64,000 nucleotides of DNA, from contig CAVVYV010000001.1 in the NCBI GenBank assembly GCA_963752585.1, positions 62,001 to 126,000 on the forward strand, read 5' to 3'. This DNA is from CAVVYV01 sp963752585 (GTDB lineage Bacteria > Actinomycetota > Thermoleophilia > Solirubrobacterales > 70-9). Within the stretch, counting starts at the first letter, position 1, and every line of letters begins with the position of its first letter. Position numbers and translations under genes: made by a program. This document shows positions 38,006 to 46,506 of the stretch, piece after piece. Under the pieces are notes generated by a model. It was given only the letters and a program-made list of their open reading frames with translations. It was not told the DNA's origin and ran no database searches.

Positions 38006-38931
38006 TCGGGCGCGGCATCCACCCCGGTCACCGGAATCTCGCCCAGCAAGACGTCTTCACGGCTGTAGTGGCCGACCGAGTCGAACCAGCGCTTGGCGTG
38101 GAGACCGATCCGCAGGTCACAGTCTCCGAACACGATGCCCTCCTGGTCGTAGAGCGGGCCGGCGATCACCTCACCCTCGCTCGGCTCGATGATCGCGGCG
38201 CCGCCGCGCCCGAAGATTTCGCGGTCGGGCAGCTCGGCCGGAAAGTCCCCAGGGAACGCCGAGCGCGGGATGAATTGCGGGACCGAGACGACGAAGGCGC
38301 CCGACTCGATCGCTACATGTCGCATGCTGGCGAGCCAGCCGTCGCTGTCGTCGGCCGTCGGTGCGACCCAGATCTGCGGCCCCGAGCGATAGACCGCGTA
38401 GCGAGCGAGCGGCATCCGGTTTTCCCAGCAGATCAGACCGCCGATCCGCCCCAGCGGAGTCTCGGTCGCATCCAAGTCGGTGCCGTCGCCGATCCCATGG
38501 AAAAGCCTCTCGTGATGAGTCGGCATCAGCTTGCGGTGCTTCGAGAGCAGGCCCTCGGGGCCGATCAGCAGCAGCGTGTTGTAGAGCGTTCCCGGCCGCT
38601 CCGGCTCCCGCTCGTTGACTCCGATCGCGCAGTGGAGGTCGTCGCGTCGGCAGGCATCGACGAGGCGGTCGACAAGCGGTCCCGGAACCTCGACCGAGTT
38701 CTCCCAAAGGCTTTCCCAGAGCTGGTCGAATCCCCCGAACCCCGCGGCCGCCTTCGCCCACGCCCCAGACGGATACAGCGGCACGAACGCCTCCGGGAGC
38801 ACCGCCAATTGAGCGCCCTCTTTGGAGGCTTCGCCGAGCAACGCCGTGGCTTTCTCAACCGATGCCTCGGCATCGAGGATCACCGGCGTCGCCTGCACCG
38901 CGGCAACCCGGACCGTCTTGAACTCCGTCAC
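37933..38931 (-). CDS. Nitrilase-superfamily carbon-nitrogen hydrolase
   Basis: 332 residues. The Glu-Lys-Cys triad is visible: Glu47 in LAVLPEAFVP, Lys134 in KHRKLMPTHHE and Cys168 in GGLICWENRMPLARYA, the last being the active-site signature of true nitrilases (branch 1). It likely converts an organic nitrile to an acid and ammonia; the natural substrate is unknown. The C-terminal about 20 residues are read from DNA antisense to obgE and look unconserved, so the true end may have been shifted. GTG 38931 has a TATTCT box 6 nt ahead on its strand. It sits on the minus strand between obgE and proB, splitting that operon. Confidence 0.85.
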   Translation of the reverse strand: MTEFKTVRVAAVQATPVILDAEASVEKATALLGEASKEGAQLAVLPEAFVPLYPSGAWAKAAAGFGGFDQLWESLWENSVEVPGPLVDRLVDACRRDDLHCAIGVNEREPERPGTLYNTLLLIGPEGLLSKHRKLMPTHHERLFHGIGDGTDLDATETPLGRIGGLICWENRMPLARYAVYRSGPQIWVAPTADDSDGWLASMRHVAIESGAFVVSVPQFIPRSAFPGDFPAELPDREIFGRGGAAIIEPSEGEVIAGPLYDQEGIVFGDCDLRIGLHAKRWFDSVGHYSREDVLLGEIPVTGVDAAPDQAGSSSNSTSPTTTSSPGTKPAR

Positions 38932-38937
38932 CGGGCC

Positions 38938-38975
38938 AGAATACGCCCACCCGACGGAAGGGCCGCTCCTAGACT
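38938..38975. promoter_or_regulatory. Divergent -10 boxes for nitrilase gene and proB
   Basis: On the minus strand TATTCT (38938-38943) ends 6 nt before the nitrilase GTG. On the plus strand TAGACT (38970-38975) ends 9 nt before the proB ATG. Both genes thus start almost at the transcription start. The two promoters face away from each other within 53 bp. Confidence 0.45.
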
Positions 38976-38984
38976 TGCCTGGCC

Positions 38985-40073
38985 ATGACCGTGGTCGCCA
39001 AGCTCGGCTCATCGATCGTCGCCGACGACGACGGCGGCCTGCGCGAGGACGTCCTCGATCGGGTCTGCGCCCAGGTCACCGAGCTCCGCGGAGGCGGGGA
39101 GGAGGTCGTGATGGTCACCTCGGGCGCGATCGCCCGGGGGATGCGGGTTCTCGAGCTGGCCCAGCGCCCGCGGGAGATCGACGAGCTCCAGGCGGCCTCC
39201 GCGGTCGGGCAGGGCAGCCTCTTCCGGGCGTACGAGGAGCGGCTGGCCGCCGGCGGCGTCAGCGCCGCCCAGGTCCTCCTGACGGCCTCCGATCTTCAGC
39301 TGCGCACCCACTACCTGAACGCCCGGCAGACGCTCAGCCGGCTGCTCGCCTGGCACGTGGTGCCGGTGGTGAACGAGAACGACACCACCGCCACCGACGA
39401 GATCACCTTCGGCGACAACGACTTCCTCGCCGCCCAGGTGGCGATCATGCTCGAGGCACGGCTGTTGGTCCTGCTCACCGACCAGGATGGGCTCTACACC
39501 CGTGACCCGCGTCAGGACCCGGACGCCGAGCTGGTCACCGAGGTCCGCGACGAGGCGGAGCTGGCCGGCTATGAGATCGGCGATCGCACCTCTCCGTTCG
39601 GACTCGGGGGGATGCGGAGCAAGGTCGCCGCCGCCCAGATGGCGGGCGCCGCCGGGATCGGCGTCGTGATCTGCAACGGGACCACGGACGGAACCCTGCG
39701 CGCCGCCGCCTCCGCGGAGCCTGCGGGGACCCGATTCGAGCCCCACCCCGAGCGGGCCTCCAGCTTCAAGCTCTGGCTGCGCTACGCGAAGCCTAGTCAC
39801 GGCACCCTCCGGGTGGACGACGGCGCAGCCAAGGTGCTCCGCGAGCGCGGCAGCAGCCTGCTGCCGGTCGGGATAACCGAGGTCGACGGCGAGTTCGAGG
39901 CCGGCGACGCGGTCGAGGTCGCCGCCGACGGCGAGCCGATCGGCAAGGGGATCGTCAACTACTCGGCGGCCGAGCTCCGCCGGATCAAAGGCCTCCGCAC
40001 CGACGAGGTCCGGGAGCTGCTCCCGCACGCCTCCGAGGAGGCGGTGCACCGCGACTATTTCGTCCTCACCTGA
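38985..40073 (+). CDS. proB: Glutamate 5-kinase
   Basis: 362 residues. The amino-acid kinase domain starts VVAKLGSSIVADDDG and carries VTSGAIARGM, QVLLTASDL, VVNENDTTAT and FGDNDFLAA, all typical of ProB; a C-terminal PUA domain runs from about residue 272 (GTLRVDDGAAKVLRERGSSLLPVGI). First step of proline synthesis from glutamate; proA for the second step lies 3.7 kb downstream instead of adjacent. Confidence 0.96.
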   Translation: MTVVAKLGSSIVADDDGGLREDVLDRVCAQVTELRGGGEEVVMVTSGAIARGMRVLELAQRPREIDELQAASAVGQGSLFRAYEERLAAGGVSAAQVLLTASDLQLRTHYLNARQTLSRLLAWHVVPVVNENDTTATDEITFGDNDFLAAQVAIMLEARLLVLLTDQDGLYTRDPRQDPDAELVTEVRDEAELAGYEIGDRTSPFGLGGMRSKVAAAQMAGAAGIGVVICNGTTDGTLRAAASAEPAGTRFEPHPERASSFKLWLRYAKPSHGTLRVDDGAAKVLRERGSSLLPVGITEVDGEFEAGDAVEVAADGEPIGKGIVNYSAAELRRIKGLRTDEVRELLPHASEEAVHRDYFVLT

Positions 40074-40139
40074 TGCGAGGGCGCGCCGGAGCGCGAGCGT
40101 TTGACGAAGGCTGGCTGGCGGGCCAGTAGAGTCCAGGCG

Positions 40140-42154
40140 GTGAGCGAGGAAGAGGCGGGCGTGCTTACGGAGCGCGACCGAGCGATCCTGAAGGCGGTCT
40201 GCGACACGGTGGTCCCGGCGATCGAGCGCGACCGCGACTCCGACGGGCACTGGGGACGGAGCGCGAGCGACCTTGGCGTCGATCAGGGCGCCGCCCAGCT
40301 GATCGAGGAGATTCCCGACCCGGCCCTGCGGGCGGGCCTGGTTCAGCTGCTCCAGGCGCTCGGCGGGCAGGGAATCGGCCGCGCCTCACAGCTCTCCAGC
40401 GAGCAGATCCTTCGGAACGTGGCGCTCTCCGATCCCCAGGCGGCGGCGGGAGTTGCCGCCCTGATCAACATGACCCTTTTCCTCCACTACGGCGGCGCCG
40501 ACCCAGCAACTGGCCAGAACCCGAACTGGAGGACCTTCGGCTACCCGGGCCCCGTCTCGGCCGCGCCGGAGGTTCCCAAGCCTCTACGGATCCACTGGCC
40601 GGAGGGTCTCGAGGAGACACTCGATGCCGATGTCTGCATCGTCGGCTCGGGCTCCGGCGGCGCGGTCGTCGCTGCGACCCTGGCGGAGCGCGGGCTCGAC
40701 GTGGTCGTGCTCGAGGCCGCCGGCTACTTCAACGAGTCCGACTTCGACCAGCTCGAGCTCTCCGCGTATGAGCAGCGCTACTGGCGTGGCGGCCCGACTC
40801 CGACCGCCGAGGGCAACGTCAGCCTCGTCGCCGGCACCACCCTCGGCGGGGGGACGACGATCAACTGGACCAACTGCCTCCGCACCCGCCCGTGGGTGCG
40901 CGAGCAGTGGGCCGGCGAGCACGGGCTCGACGGCGTCGACGGCCCCGCCTACGACGCCCACCTGGACGCTGTGCTCGAGCGAATCGGCGCACGCGAGAGC
41001 TGCAGCGACCTGAACGGGCCGCAGCAGCGGATGAAGGAGGGGGCGGAGGCGCTCGGCTGGAGCTTCGAGACGATCGTCCGCAACACCGATCTCGACACCT
41101 ACTCACCGGAGATGGCCGGCTATCTCGGCTTCGGCGACCAGTCCGGGAGCAAGCAGAGCGCCGACCGGACCTGGCTCGCAGATGCCCAGGAGCACGGCGC
41201 CACCTTCCTCACCCACTGCCGCGCCACCCGGGTGCTGGCCGAGGGTGGCCGGGCCACCGGGGTCGAGGCCGTCTGGGAGCCACCCGAGGGCGGCGGGGCG
41301 GCGGTCACCGTTCGCGCCCCGAGGGTGGTGGTCGCCTGCGGCTCGCTCGAGTCCCCCGCGCTACTGCTGCGCTCGGGGATCGGCGGGCCCGCGCGTCGGC
41401 GACTACCTCCGTCTCCACCCCTCGACCGTCGTCGGCGCCCTCTACGGGACCGACCAGAGGGCATGGTGGGGCGCGCCGCAGGCGGGGCTCTGCGACCAGC
41501 TCGCCGACACCGGCGACGGCTACGGCGTCCTGATCGAGACCGCGCAGTACGCGCCAGGGCTGATCGGCTCGGCGACCCCGTGGATCTCCGGCGCCGACCA
41601 CAAGCAGCGGATGGAGCAGTTCCGCTGCAGCGGCACCTTCATCGGGCTCACCCGCGATCGCGGCCACGGGCGAGTGACCGTGGACGCCACCGGCGAGGCG
41701 GTGCCCGCCTACCCGGTGGACGACGAGCTCGACCGGGAGAACCTGATGCGCGGGGTCGAGGCCCAGATCCGGCTGCACGAGGCGGCGGGCGCCCACCAGA
41801 TCTATCCCCTCGCCGAGGGCGCGCCGACCTGGCGCCGCGGCGAGGACCTCGACGCCTTCATCGGGCGGGTCGGGAGGATCCCCTTCCGCGCCGGCGGCCA
41901 CAAGCTCTTCAGCGCCCACCAGATGGGGACCTGCCGGATGGGCACGGACCCCGAGACGTCGGTCGCCGGCCCGCTCGGCGAGCTCCACGACGTCAAGGGC
42001 GTCTGGATCGGAGACGCCAGCGCCTTCCCGACCTCCTCGGGCACCAACCCGATGGTCTCGATCATGGCGCTGGCACGGCGGACCGCCGTCGCGATCGCCG
42101 ACGCAGGCCGGGGTGGAAGCACCCGCAAAGGAAGGAGTGACCGTTGGCAACTGA
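40140..42154 (+). CDS. GMC-type FAD alcohol oxidase/dehydrogenase with fused N-domain, frameshifted
   Basis: The N-terminal about 140 residues (LTERDRAILKAVCDTVVPAIE …) look like a gluconate 2-dehydrogenase subunit 3-type domain fused ahead of the flavoprotein. The FAD domain starts ADVCIVGSGSGGAVVAATLAERG; NVSLVAGTTLGGGTTINWT and, in the second frame, HQMGTCRMG and SGTNPMVSIMALA are GMC hallmarks. Such fusions act on long-chain or steroid-like alcohols. An extra base near 41393 (GGGCCCGCGCGTCGG) breaks the frame. The 3' end is also uncertain: stops at 42140 or 42154 fit different frames. GTG 40140 has TAGAGT 7 nt upstream. Followed directly by an aldehyde dehydrogenase. Confidence 0.82.
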
Positions 42155-43610
42155 GGCTCCGGCCGCCGGCAAGGCGGGCCACCCCACCGAGGAGATCGTT
42201 CGCGACCGCCTCTACATCGGCGGCGAGTGGGTCGAGCCCACGGGCTCCGAGTCGATCGAGGTGGTCGACTCGACCACCGAGGCCGTGATCGGGCGGGTTC
42301 CGGAGGGGACCCCCGATGACATAGACCGGGCGGCGAAGGCCGCTCGGGCCGGCTTCGAGGCCTGGTCGGCGGTCCCGCTCGAGCAGCGGGCCGAGGCCTG
42401 CGCCGCGATCTCGGCGGCGCTCGCGCTGCGCGCGGACGAGCTCGCGGCCCTGATCGCGGCCGAGGTCGGGATGCCGCTCACCCTCGCCCGGACGATCCAG
42501 GCTGGCCTTCCGGCGATGGACTTCGCGGCGATGCCGCAGGCCTCCGGCGAGGTCGACTGGGAGGCGCAGATCGGCAACTCGCTGGTGATCCGCGAGCCGG
42601 TCGGGGTGGTCGGCTGCATCACTCCCTGGAACTACCCGCTGCACCAGATCTGCGCCAAGGTCGCGCCGGCGCTGGCGGCGGGCTGCTCGGTGGTGGTGAA
42701 GCCGAGCGAGGTGACGCCGCTGAGCTCCTTCGTCCTCGCCGAGATCATCGATTCCCTCGGGCTGCCGCCCGGAGCCTTCAACCTGGTCACCGGCTACGGC
42801 CCGGTGGTGGGCGAGGCGATCGCCGCCCACGAGGGGATCGACATGGTCTCCTTCACCGGCTCGACCCGGGCCGGCCGCCGGGTGAGCGAGGTCGCCGCCG
42901 GGACGGTGAAGAAGGTCTCGCTCGAGCTCGGTGGCAAGTCCGCGAACGTGATCCTCGACGACGCCGACCTGAAGGGGGCCGTCTCCCACGGGGTTGCCAA
43001 CTGCTTCCTCAACTCCGGCCAGACCTGCAGCGCCCACACGAGGATGTTGGTCCCCCGCGAGAAGCTGGCGGAGGCGGAGGAGATCGCGGCGGCTGCGGCC
43101 GAGAAGCAGCAGCCGGGCGACCCCTTCGAGCCGACCACCAGGATGGGACCGCTGGTCTCCGAGGCCCAGCGGGACCGGGTCCGCGGCTTCATCGAGAAGG
43201 GCACCGAGGAAGGGGCGAAGCTGGTCACCGGTGGCGCCGAGGCGCCGGAGGGCCTCGAGCGCGGCTACTTCGTCCGGCCGACGGTCTTCTCGGAGGTGAG
43301 GCCGGAGATGACGATCGCTCAGGAGGAGATCTTCGGGCCGGTGCTCTCGATCATCCCCTACGACTCCGAGGAGGAGGCGGCGGAGATCGCCAACTCGACG
43401 ATCTACGGTCTCGATGGCGGCGTCTGGTCGGCCGACCCCGAGCGGGCGAAGGCGATGGCGCGGCGGATGCGGACTGGGCAGGTGCAGATCAACGGCGCCA
43501 CCTTCAACCCGGTCGCCCCGTTCGGCGGCTACAAGCAGTCCGGCCACGGCCGCGAGCTCGGCCGCTTCGGCCTCGAGGAGTTCCTCGAGGTCAAGTCAAT
43601 ACAGCTGTAG
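42144..43610 (+). CDS. Aldehyde dehydrogenase (NAD(P)+-dependent)
   Basis: 488 residues, complete. Catalytic Cys295 in NSGQTCSAHTR and general base Glu261 in SLELGGKS are in place; ITPWNYPLHQICAKVAPALAAG, FTGSTRAG and EEIFGPVLSI are family motifs. TTG 42144 is preceded by AAGGAAGGAG at good distance. It overlaps or abuts the GMC oxidase, which suggests a two-step oxidation of an alcohol to the acid. It is not the proA-type dehydrogenase; ProA lies separately downstream. The substrate is unknown. Confidence 0.93.
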   Translation: MATEAPAAGKAGHPTEEIVRDRLYIGGEWVEPTGSESIEVVDSTTEAVIGRVPEGTPDDIDRAAKAARAGFEAWSAVPLEQRAEACAAISAALALRADELAALIAAEVGMPLTLARTIQAGLPAMDFAAMPQASGEVDWEAQIGNSLVIREPVGVVGCITPWNYPLHQICAKVAPALAAGCSVVVKPSEVTPLSSFVLAEIIDSLGLPPGAFNLVTGYGPVVGEAIAAHEGIDMVSFTGSTRAGRRVSEVAAGTVKKVSLELGGKSANVILDDADLKGAVSHGVANCFLNSGQTCSAHTRMLVPREKLAEAEEIAAAAAEKQQPGDPFEPTTRMGPLVSEAQRDRVRGFIEKGTEEGAKLVTGGAEAPEGLERGYFVRPTVFSEVRPEMTIAQEEIFGPVLSIIPYDSEEEAAEIANSTIYGLDGGVWSADPERAKAMARRMRTGQVQINGATFNPVAPFGGYKQSGHGRELGRFGLEEFLEVKSIQL

Positions 43611-43701
43611 GCGGCGGCTTTCCAGCGTTGACGGCTGAGGGGTAGCCAGCTAGCGGGGCGGGTTTCCTACCACGGGAGGTGGGAGCTCGCCCCTGCCTGG
43701 A

Positions 43702-43746
43702 ATGCGAGGGGCTCCTCCGCAAGCGGAGCTGAGGAGCCACCCGTCT
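43702..43746 (-). repeat. Palindromic element, copy 1 (inverted, intergenic)
   Basis: The reverse complement of this stretch matches the two coding copies: GGGTGGCTCCTC, then TGCGGAG and CTCGCAT, with a few substitutions and small indels. It can fold as a stem: GGCTCCT pairs with AGGAGCC, and inside CCGC pairs with GCGG around AA. Its outer edge touches the TAAAGT -10 box of proA. Confidence 0.85.
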
Positions 43747-43751
43747 AAAGT
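43746..43751 (+). promoter_or_regulatory. Leaderless -10 box for proA, abutting a palindromic element
   Basis: TAAAGT ends 6 nt before ATG 43758. The palindromic element ends at its first base, so the -35 region lies inside the element. Confidence 0.5.
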
Positions 43752-43757
43752 TGGTGC

Positions 43758-45023
43758 ATGGCGACAGCCACGAAGAACGTTCGCGAGGTTTGTGAGGAAG
43801 CGAAGGCCGCCGCGCATGTTCTGGCGCGGGTCGGGCGGGAGGCGAAGGATGCCTGCCTCCGCGACCTCGCCGAGCGACTGGAGGCTCGCTCGTCCGAGCT
43901 GCTCGAGGCGAACCGGGCGGACCTCGAGGCCGGGCGCGAGGAGGGCCTGAACGACGCTCTGATCGACCGACTCACCCTGACCGATGAGCGGATCGCGGAG
44001 ATGGCGGCGGGGGTGAGGGAGATCGCCGAGCTCGAGGACCCGATCGGCGAGCTGGTCGAGAGCTGGACCCTGGAGAACGGCCTCCGGGTGCGGAAGGAGC
44101 GGGTTCCGATCGGGGTGATCGGGATCGTCTACGAGGCGCGCCCGAACGTCACGATCGACGCCGCAGCGCTCTGCCTGAAGAGCGGCAACGCAGCGGTGCT
44201 GCGGGGGTCGAGCAGCGCCGAGACCTCGAACGCCTTCCTCGCCGGCCTGGTCCGCGAGTCGCTGGCTACGGCCGACCTCCCCGAGGGCGCGGTCTCGCTG
44301 CTTGAGGGCGGCGGGCACGAGCAGCTCCGCGAGCTCGCCGTCCAGGAGGGGCTGGTCGACCTGATCATCCCGCGCGGGGGAGAGGGCCTGAAGCGGGCGC
44401 TGAAAGAGGTCGCCAAGGTCCCGGTGATGTACGCGGCGGCCGGCAACTGCCACGTCTACGTCCACGAGGACGCCGACCTGGCGATGGCCCAGCGAATCGC
44501 CTACAACGCGAAGGTGCAGCGGCCCGGGGTCTGCAACGCAGCGGAGACGCTGCTCGTCCACCGGAAGGTCGCCAACGCCCTCCTGCCCCCGGTCGTCCAG
44601 CAGCTTGCCGACGCCGGGGTCGAGCTGGTCGGCGACGAGCGGACTCGCGAGAACGCCGGCTCGGTCCCGGTCGGTGAGGCAACGCCCGAGGACTGGGACA
44701 CCGAGTACCTCGGGATGAAGATGGCGATCGCTGTCGTCGACTCGCTCGGCGAGGCGATCGAGCACGTCAACACCCACGGGACCGGCCACTCCGAGGCGAT
44801 CGTCACCTCCTCGGAGGAGGCGGCCGAGGGATTCACCGGCGGGGTCGATGCGGCCGCCGTCTACGTCAACGCCTCGACCCGCTTCACCGACGGCTACGAG
44901 TTCGGAATGGGAGCCGAGATCGGCAACTCGACCCAGAAGCTGCACGCGAGGGGGCCGATCGGGTTGCGGGAGCTGACCACGACCAAGTACGTCGTCCACG
45001 GCAGCGGTCAGATCAGGGAGTAG
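43758..45023 (+). CDS. proA: Gamma-glutamyl phosphate reductase
   Basis: 421 residues, intact. Catalytic Cys259 lies in QRPGVCNAAETLLVH; RVPIGVIGIVYEARPNVT, KSGNAAVLRGSS and the C-terminal FGMGAEIGNSTQKLHARGP motif identify ProA. It reduces glutamyl-5-phosphate to the semialdehyde in proline synthesis. It begins a run proA-nadD-rsfS. Its promoter appears leaderless and is touched by the palindromic element. Confidence 0.97.
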   Translation: MATATKNVREVCEEAKAAAHVLARVGREAKDACLRDLAERLEARSSELLEANRADLEAGREEGLNDALIDRLTLTDERIAEMAAGVREIAELEDPIGELVESWTLENGLRVRKERVPIGVIGIVYEARPNVTIDAAALCLKSGNAAVLRGSSSAETSNAFLAGLVRESLATADLPEGAVSLLEGGGHEQLRELAVQEGLVDLIIPRGGEGLKRALKEVAKVPVMYAAAGNCHVYVHEDADLAMAQRIAYNAKVQRPGVCNAAETLLVHRKVANALLPPVVQQLADAGVELVGDERTRENAGSVPVGEATPEDWDTEYLGMKMAIAVVDSLGEAIEHVNTHGTGHSEAIVTSSEEAAEGFTGGVDAAAVYVNASTRFTDGYEFGMGAEIGNSTQKLHARGPIGLRELTTTKYVVHGSGQIRE

Positions 45024-45027
45024 AGCG

Positions 45028-45625
45028 GTCGGCGCACTCGGAGTCCTCGGCGGGGCCTTCAATCCGCCTCACGTCGGCCATCTGCTGCTCGCCCAGGAGG
45101 CGCGCTGGCAGCTCGGCCTGGATCAGGTGCTCTTGGTCACCACCGCCCGCGCCCCCCACAAGGAGATCGAGGATGATCCGGGGGCCGAGCTGCGGCTGGA
45201 GATGACCGAGCGGGCGGCCTCGGACGAGGACGGGGTGGAGGGTTCGGCGATCGAGCTGGAGCGGGAGGGGCCCTCCTACAGCTACCTCACCCTGGAGGCG
45301 CTGGCCGAACGCGAAGCCCGAGCGCGAGATCTTCTTCCTCCTCGGCGCCGACGTGGCTGCGGGGCTGGCGAGCTGGAAGGAGCCCGAGCGAGTGGTCGAG
45401 CTGGCGCGGCTCGGGGTGGTGCCGCGGCCGGGGGTGGGGCTCGGCGCGGTGCGCTCGGCGCTCGAGCGACTCGGTGCCGCCGATCGAGCAGAGATAATTG
45501 AGATGCCACTGTGCGGAGTGTCCTCCACCATGATCAGGCAGCGGGCGGCGGCGGCGAGGCCGCTGCGGCACCTGGTCCCGGATCCGGTGGCGGAGCTGAT
45601 CGCCGAGCGGGGGCTGTACCGCTGA
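45028..45625 (+). CDS. nadD: Nicotinate-nucleotide adenylyltransferase, frameshift and no clear start
   Basis: The nucleotidyl-transferase motif GGAFNPPHVGHLLLAQEA and the late SSTMIRQRAA (SxTxxR class) are clear. The frame changes near 45307: an extra base after CTGGCC would restore NAKPEREIFFLLGADVAAGLASW, where the GADV/W-K residues of the family follow. No ATG, GTG, TTG or CTG lies in frame before GVLGGAFN; the first codon after the proA stop region is GTC 45028, so the start may also be damaged. Converts nicotinate mononucleotide to the dinucleotide in NAD synthesis. Stop TGA overlaps rsfS ATG (TGATG). Confidence 0.85.
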
Positions 45626-46050
45626 TGGCCGAGCGGCGCGAGCAACATGAAACGGGTGGCTCCTCGGCTTCGCCTGCGGAGCCCCCTCGCATCCCCGCGG
45701 AGGAGCTCGCCCGCCGGATCGCGGAGATCGCCGACGACAAGAAGGCGACCGACCTGGTCGCGCTCGACATGCGGCCGCTGGTCGGCTACACCGACTTCCT
45801 GGTGATCTGCACGGCGCGCAACGAACGCCAGGCGAAGGCGATCCACGACGACGTCTACCACCAGCTGAAGCGCGAGGGGCGGCTGCCGGCCAGGGTCGAG
45901 GGCGAGCGGGAGGCGCAGTGGGTGCTGATGGACTACCTCGACTGCGTCCTCCACGTGTTCACGCCGGACCTCCGCGAGCGCTACCGCCTCGAGCAGCTCT
46001 GGGGCGAGGCCGAGCAGCTGGATGTCGCGGGCGCCCGTGGCGCCGCCTAG
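45625..46050 (+). CDS. rsfS: Ribosomal silencing factor RsfS with element-derived N-terminal insert
   Basis: 141 residues. The RsfS/Iojap core starts at about residue 24 (EELARRIAEIADDKKATDLVALDMRPLVGYTDFLVI split across 45700-45810) and includes WVLMDYLDCVLHVFTP. It binds L14 and blocks subunit joining in poor nutrients. Residues 9-22 (ETGGSSASPAEPPR) are encoded by a palindromic element that is repeated almost perfectly in leuS, so this N-terminal piece is a recent insertion and not part of the fold. Next to nadD as in most bacteria. Confidence 0.93.
   Translation: MAERREQHETGGSSASPAEPPRIPAEELARRIAEIADDKKATDLVALDMRPLVGYTDFLVICTARNERQAKAIHDDVYHQLKREGRLPARVEGEREAQWVLMDYLDCVLHVFTPDLRERYRLEQLWGEAEQLDVAGARGAA
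45649..45692 (+). repeat. Palindromic element, copy 2 (inside rsfS)
   Basis: 44 bp; the first 43 bases are identical to 51591-51633. Inverted repeat arms GGCTCC and GGAGCC surround GGC-TTC-GCC. It starts at a codon boundary and is read as ETGGSSASPAEPPR. Confidence 0.92.
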
Positions 46051-46053
46051 CGG

Positions 46054-46440
46054 CTAGTCGTCCTCCCAGAAGCCGGGGACCATCTCGGCGTCGCCGTCGT
46101 GGCGGGGGCCGAGGGCGAGCAGCTCGATTCCGTCCGGGCCGGCCTCGACCGCTCGGGTGTGCTCCGGCGACATCCGGATCGCGTCCATCGGGCCGACCTC
46201 GATCACCTCGTCGTCGAGCCGCAGCTTGCCGACGCCGGAGATCACCACGTAGATCTCCTCGGCGTCCTTGTGGCGGTGGGCAAAGGGCTGGCGCTTGCCC
46301 GGCTTCACCGCGATCAGCGCGAGGCCGGTGGCCTCCGCCTCCAGGTCGCGGTGGGGAAAGCGGGCCTCCTGTGTGTCGGAGAAACCGCCTTTGACCGCCA
46401 GATCCTCGCTCTCGCGCAGGTTCTTCACCGTGTAGCTCAC
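46054..46440 (-). CDS. Cupin-domain protein
   Basis: 128 residues. The cupin metal motifs appear as HRHKDAEEIYVVISGVGKL (HxH and Glu) and EHTRAVEAG (second His). The N-terminus is YTVKNLRESEDLAVKGGF. It is a small single-domain cupin that could bind a metal and a small ligand; function is not known. Convergent with rsfS (3 nt apart). GTG 46440 has a TAGAAT -10 ending 6 nt ahead on this strand. Confidence 0.8.
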   Translation of the reverse strand: MSYTVKNLRESEDLAVKGGFSDTQEARFPHRDLEAEATGLALIAVKPGKRQPFAHRHKDAEEIYVVISGVGKLRLDDEVIEVGPMDAIRMSPEHTRAVEAGPDGIELLALGPRHDGDAEMVPGFWEDD

Positions 46441-46446
46441 GTGGCG

Positions 46447-46499
46447 ATTCTATGCCCGCCCGACGCGTTGGTTAGTTCGTCCGCCGCCGCCCGTAGGCT
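46447..46499. promoter_or_regulatory. Divergent leaderless -10 boxes (cupin and DivIVA-like genes)
   Basis: Minus strand: TAGAAT (46447-46452) ends 6 nt before GTG 46440. Plus strand: TAGGCT (46494-46499) ends 7 nt before GTG 46507. Confidence 0.5.
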
Positions 46500-46506
46500 G
46501 GGGTCC

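Noticed and set aside
43702..43746. Rho-independent terminator of the aldehyde dehydrogenase gene
   Set aside because: No T-run follows the hairpin, and the sequence matches the repeated palindromic element.
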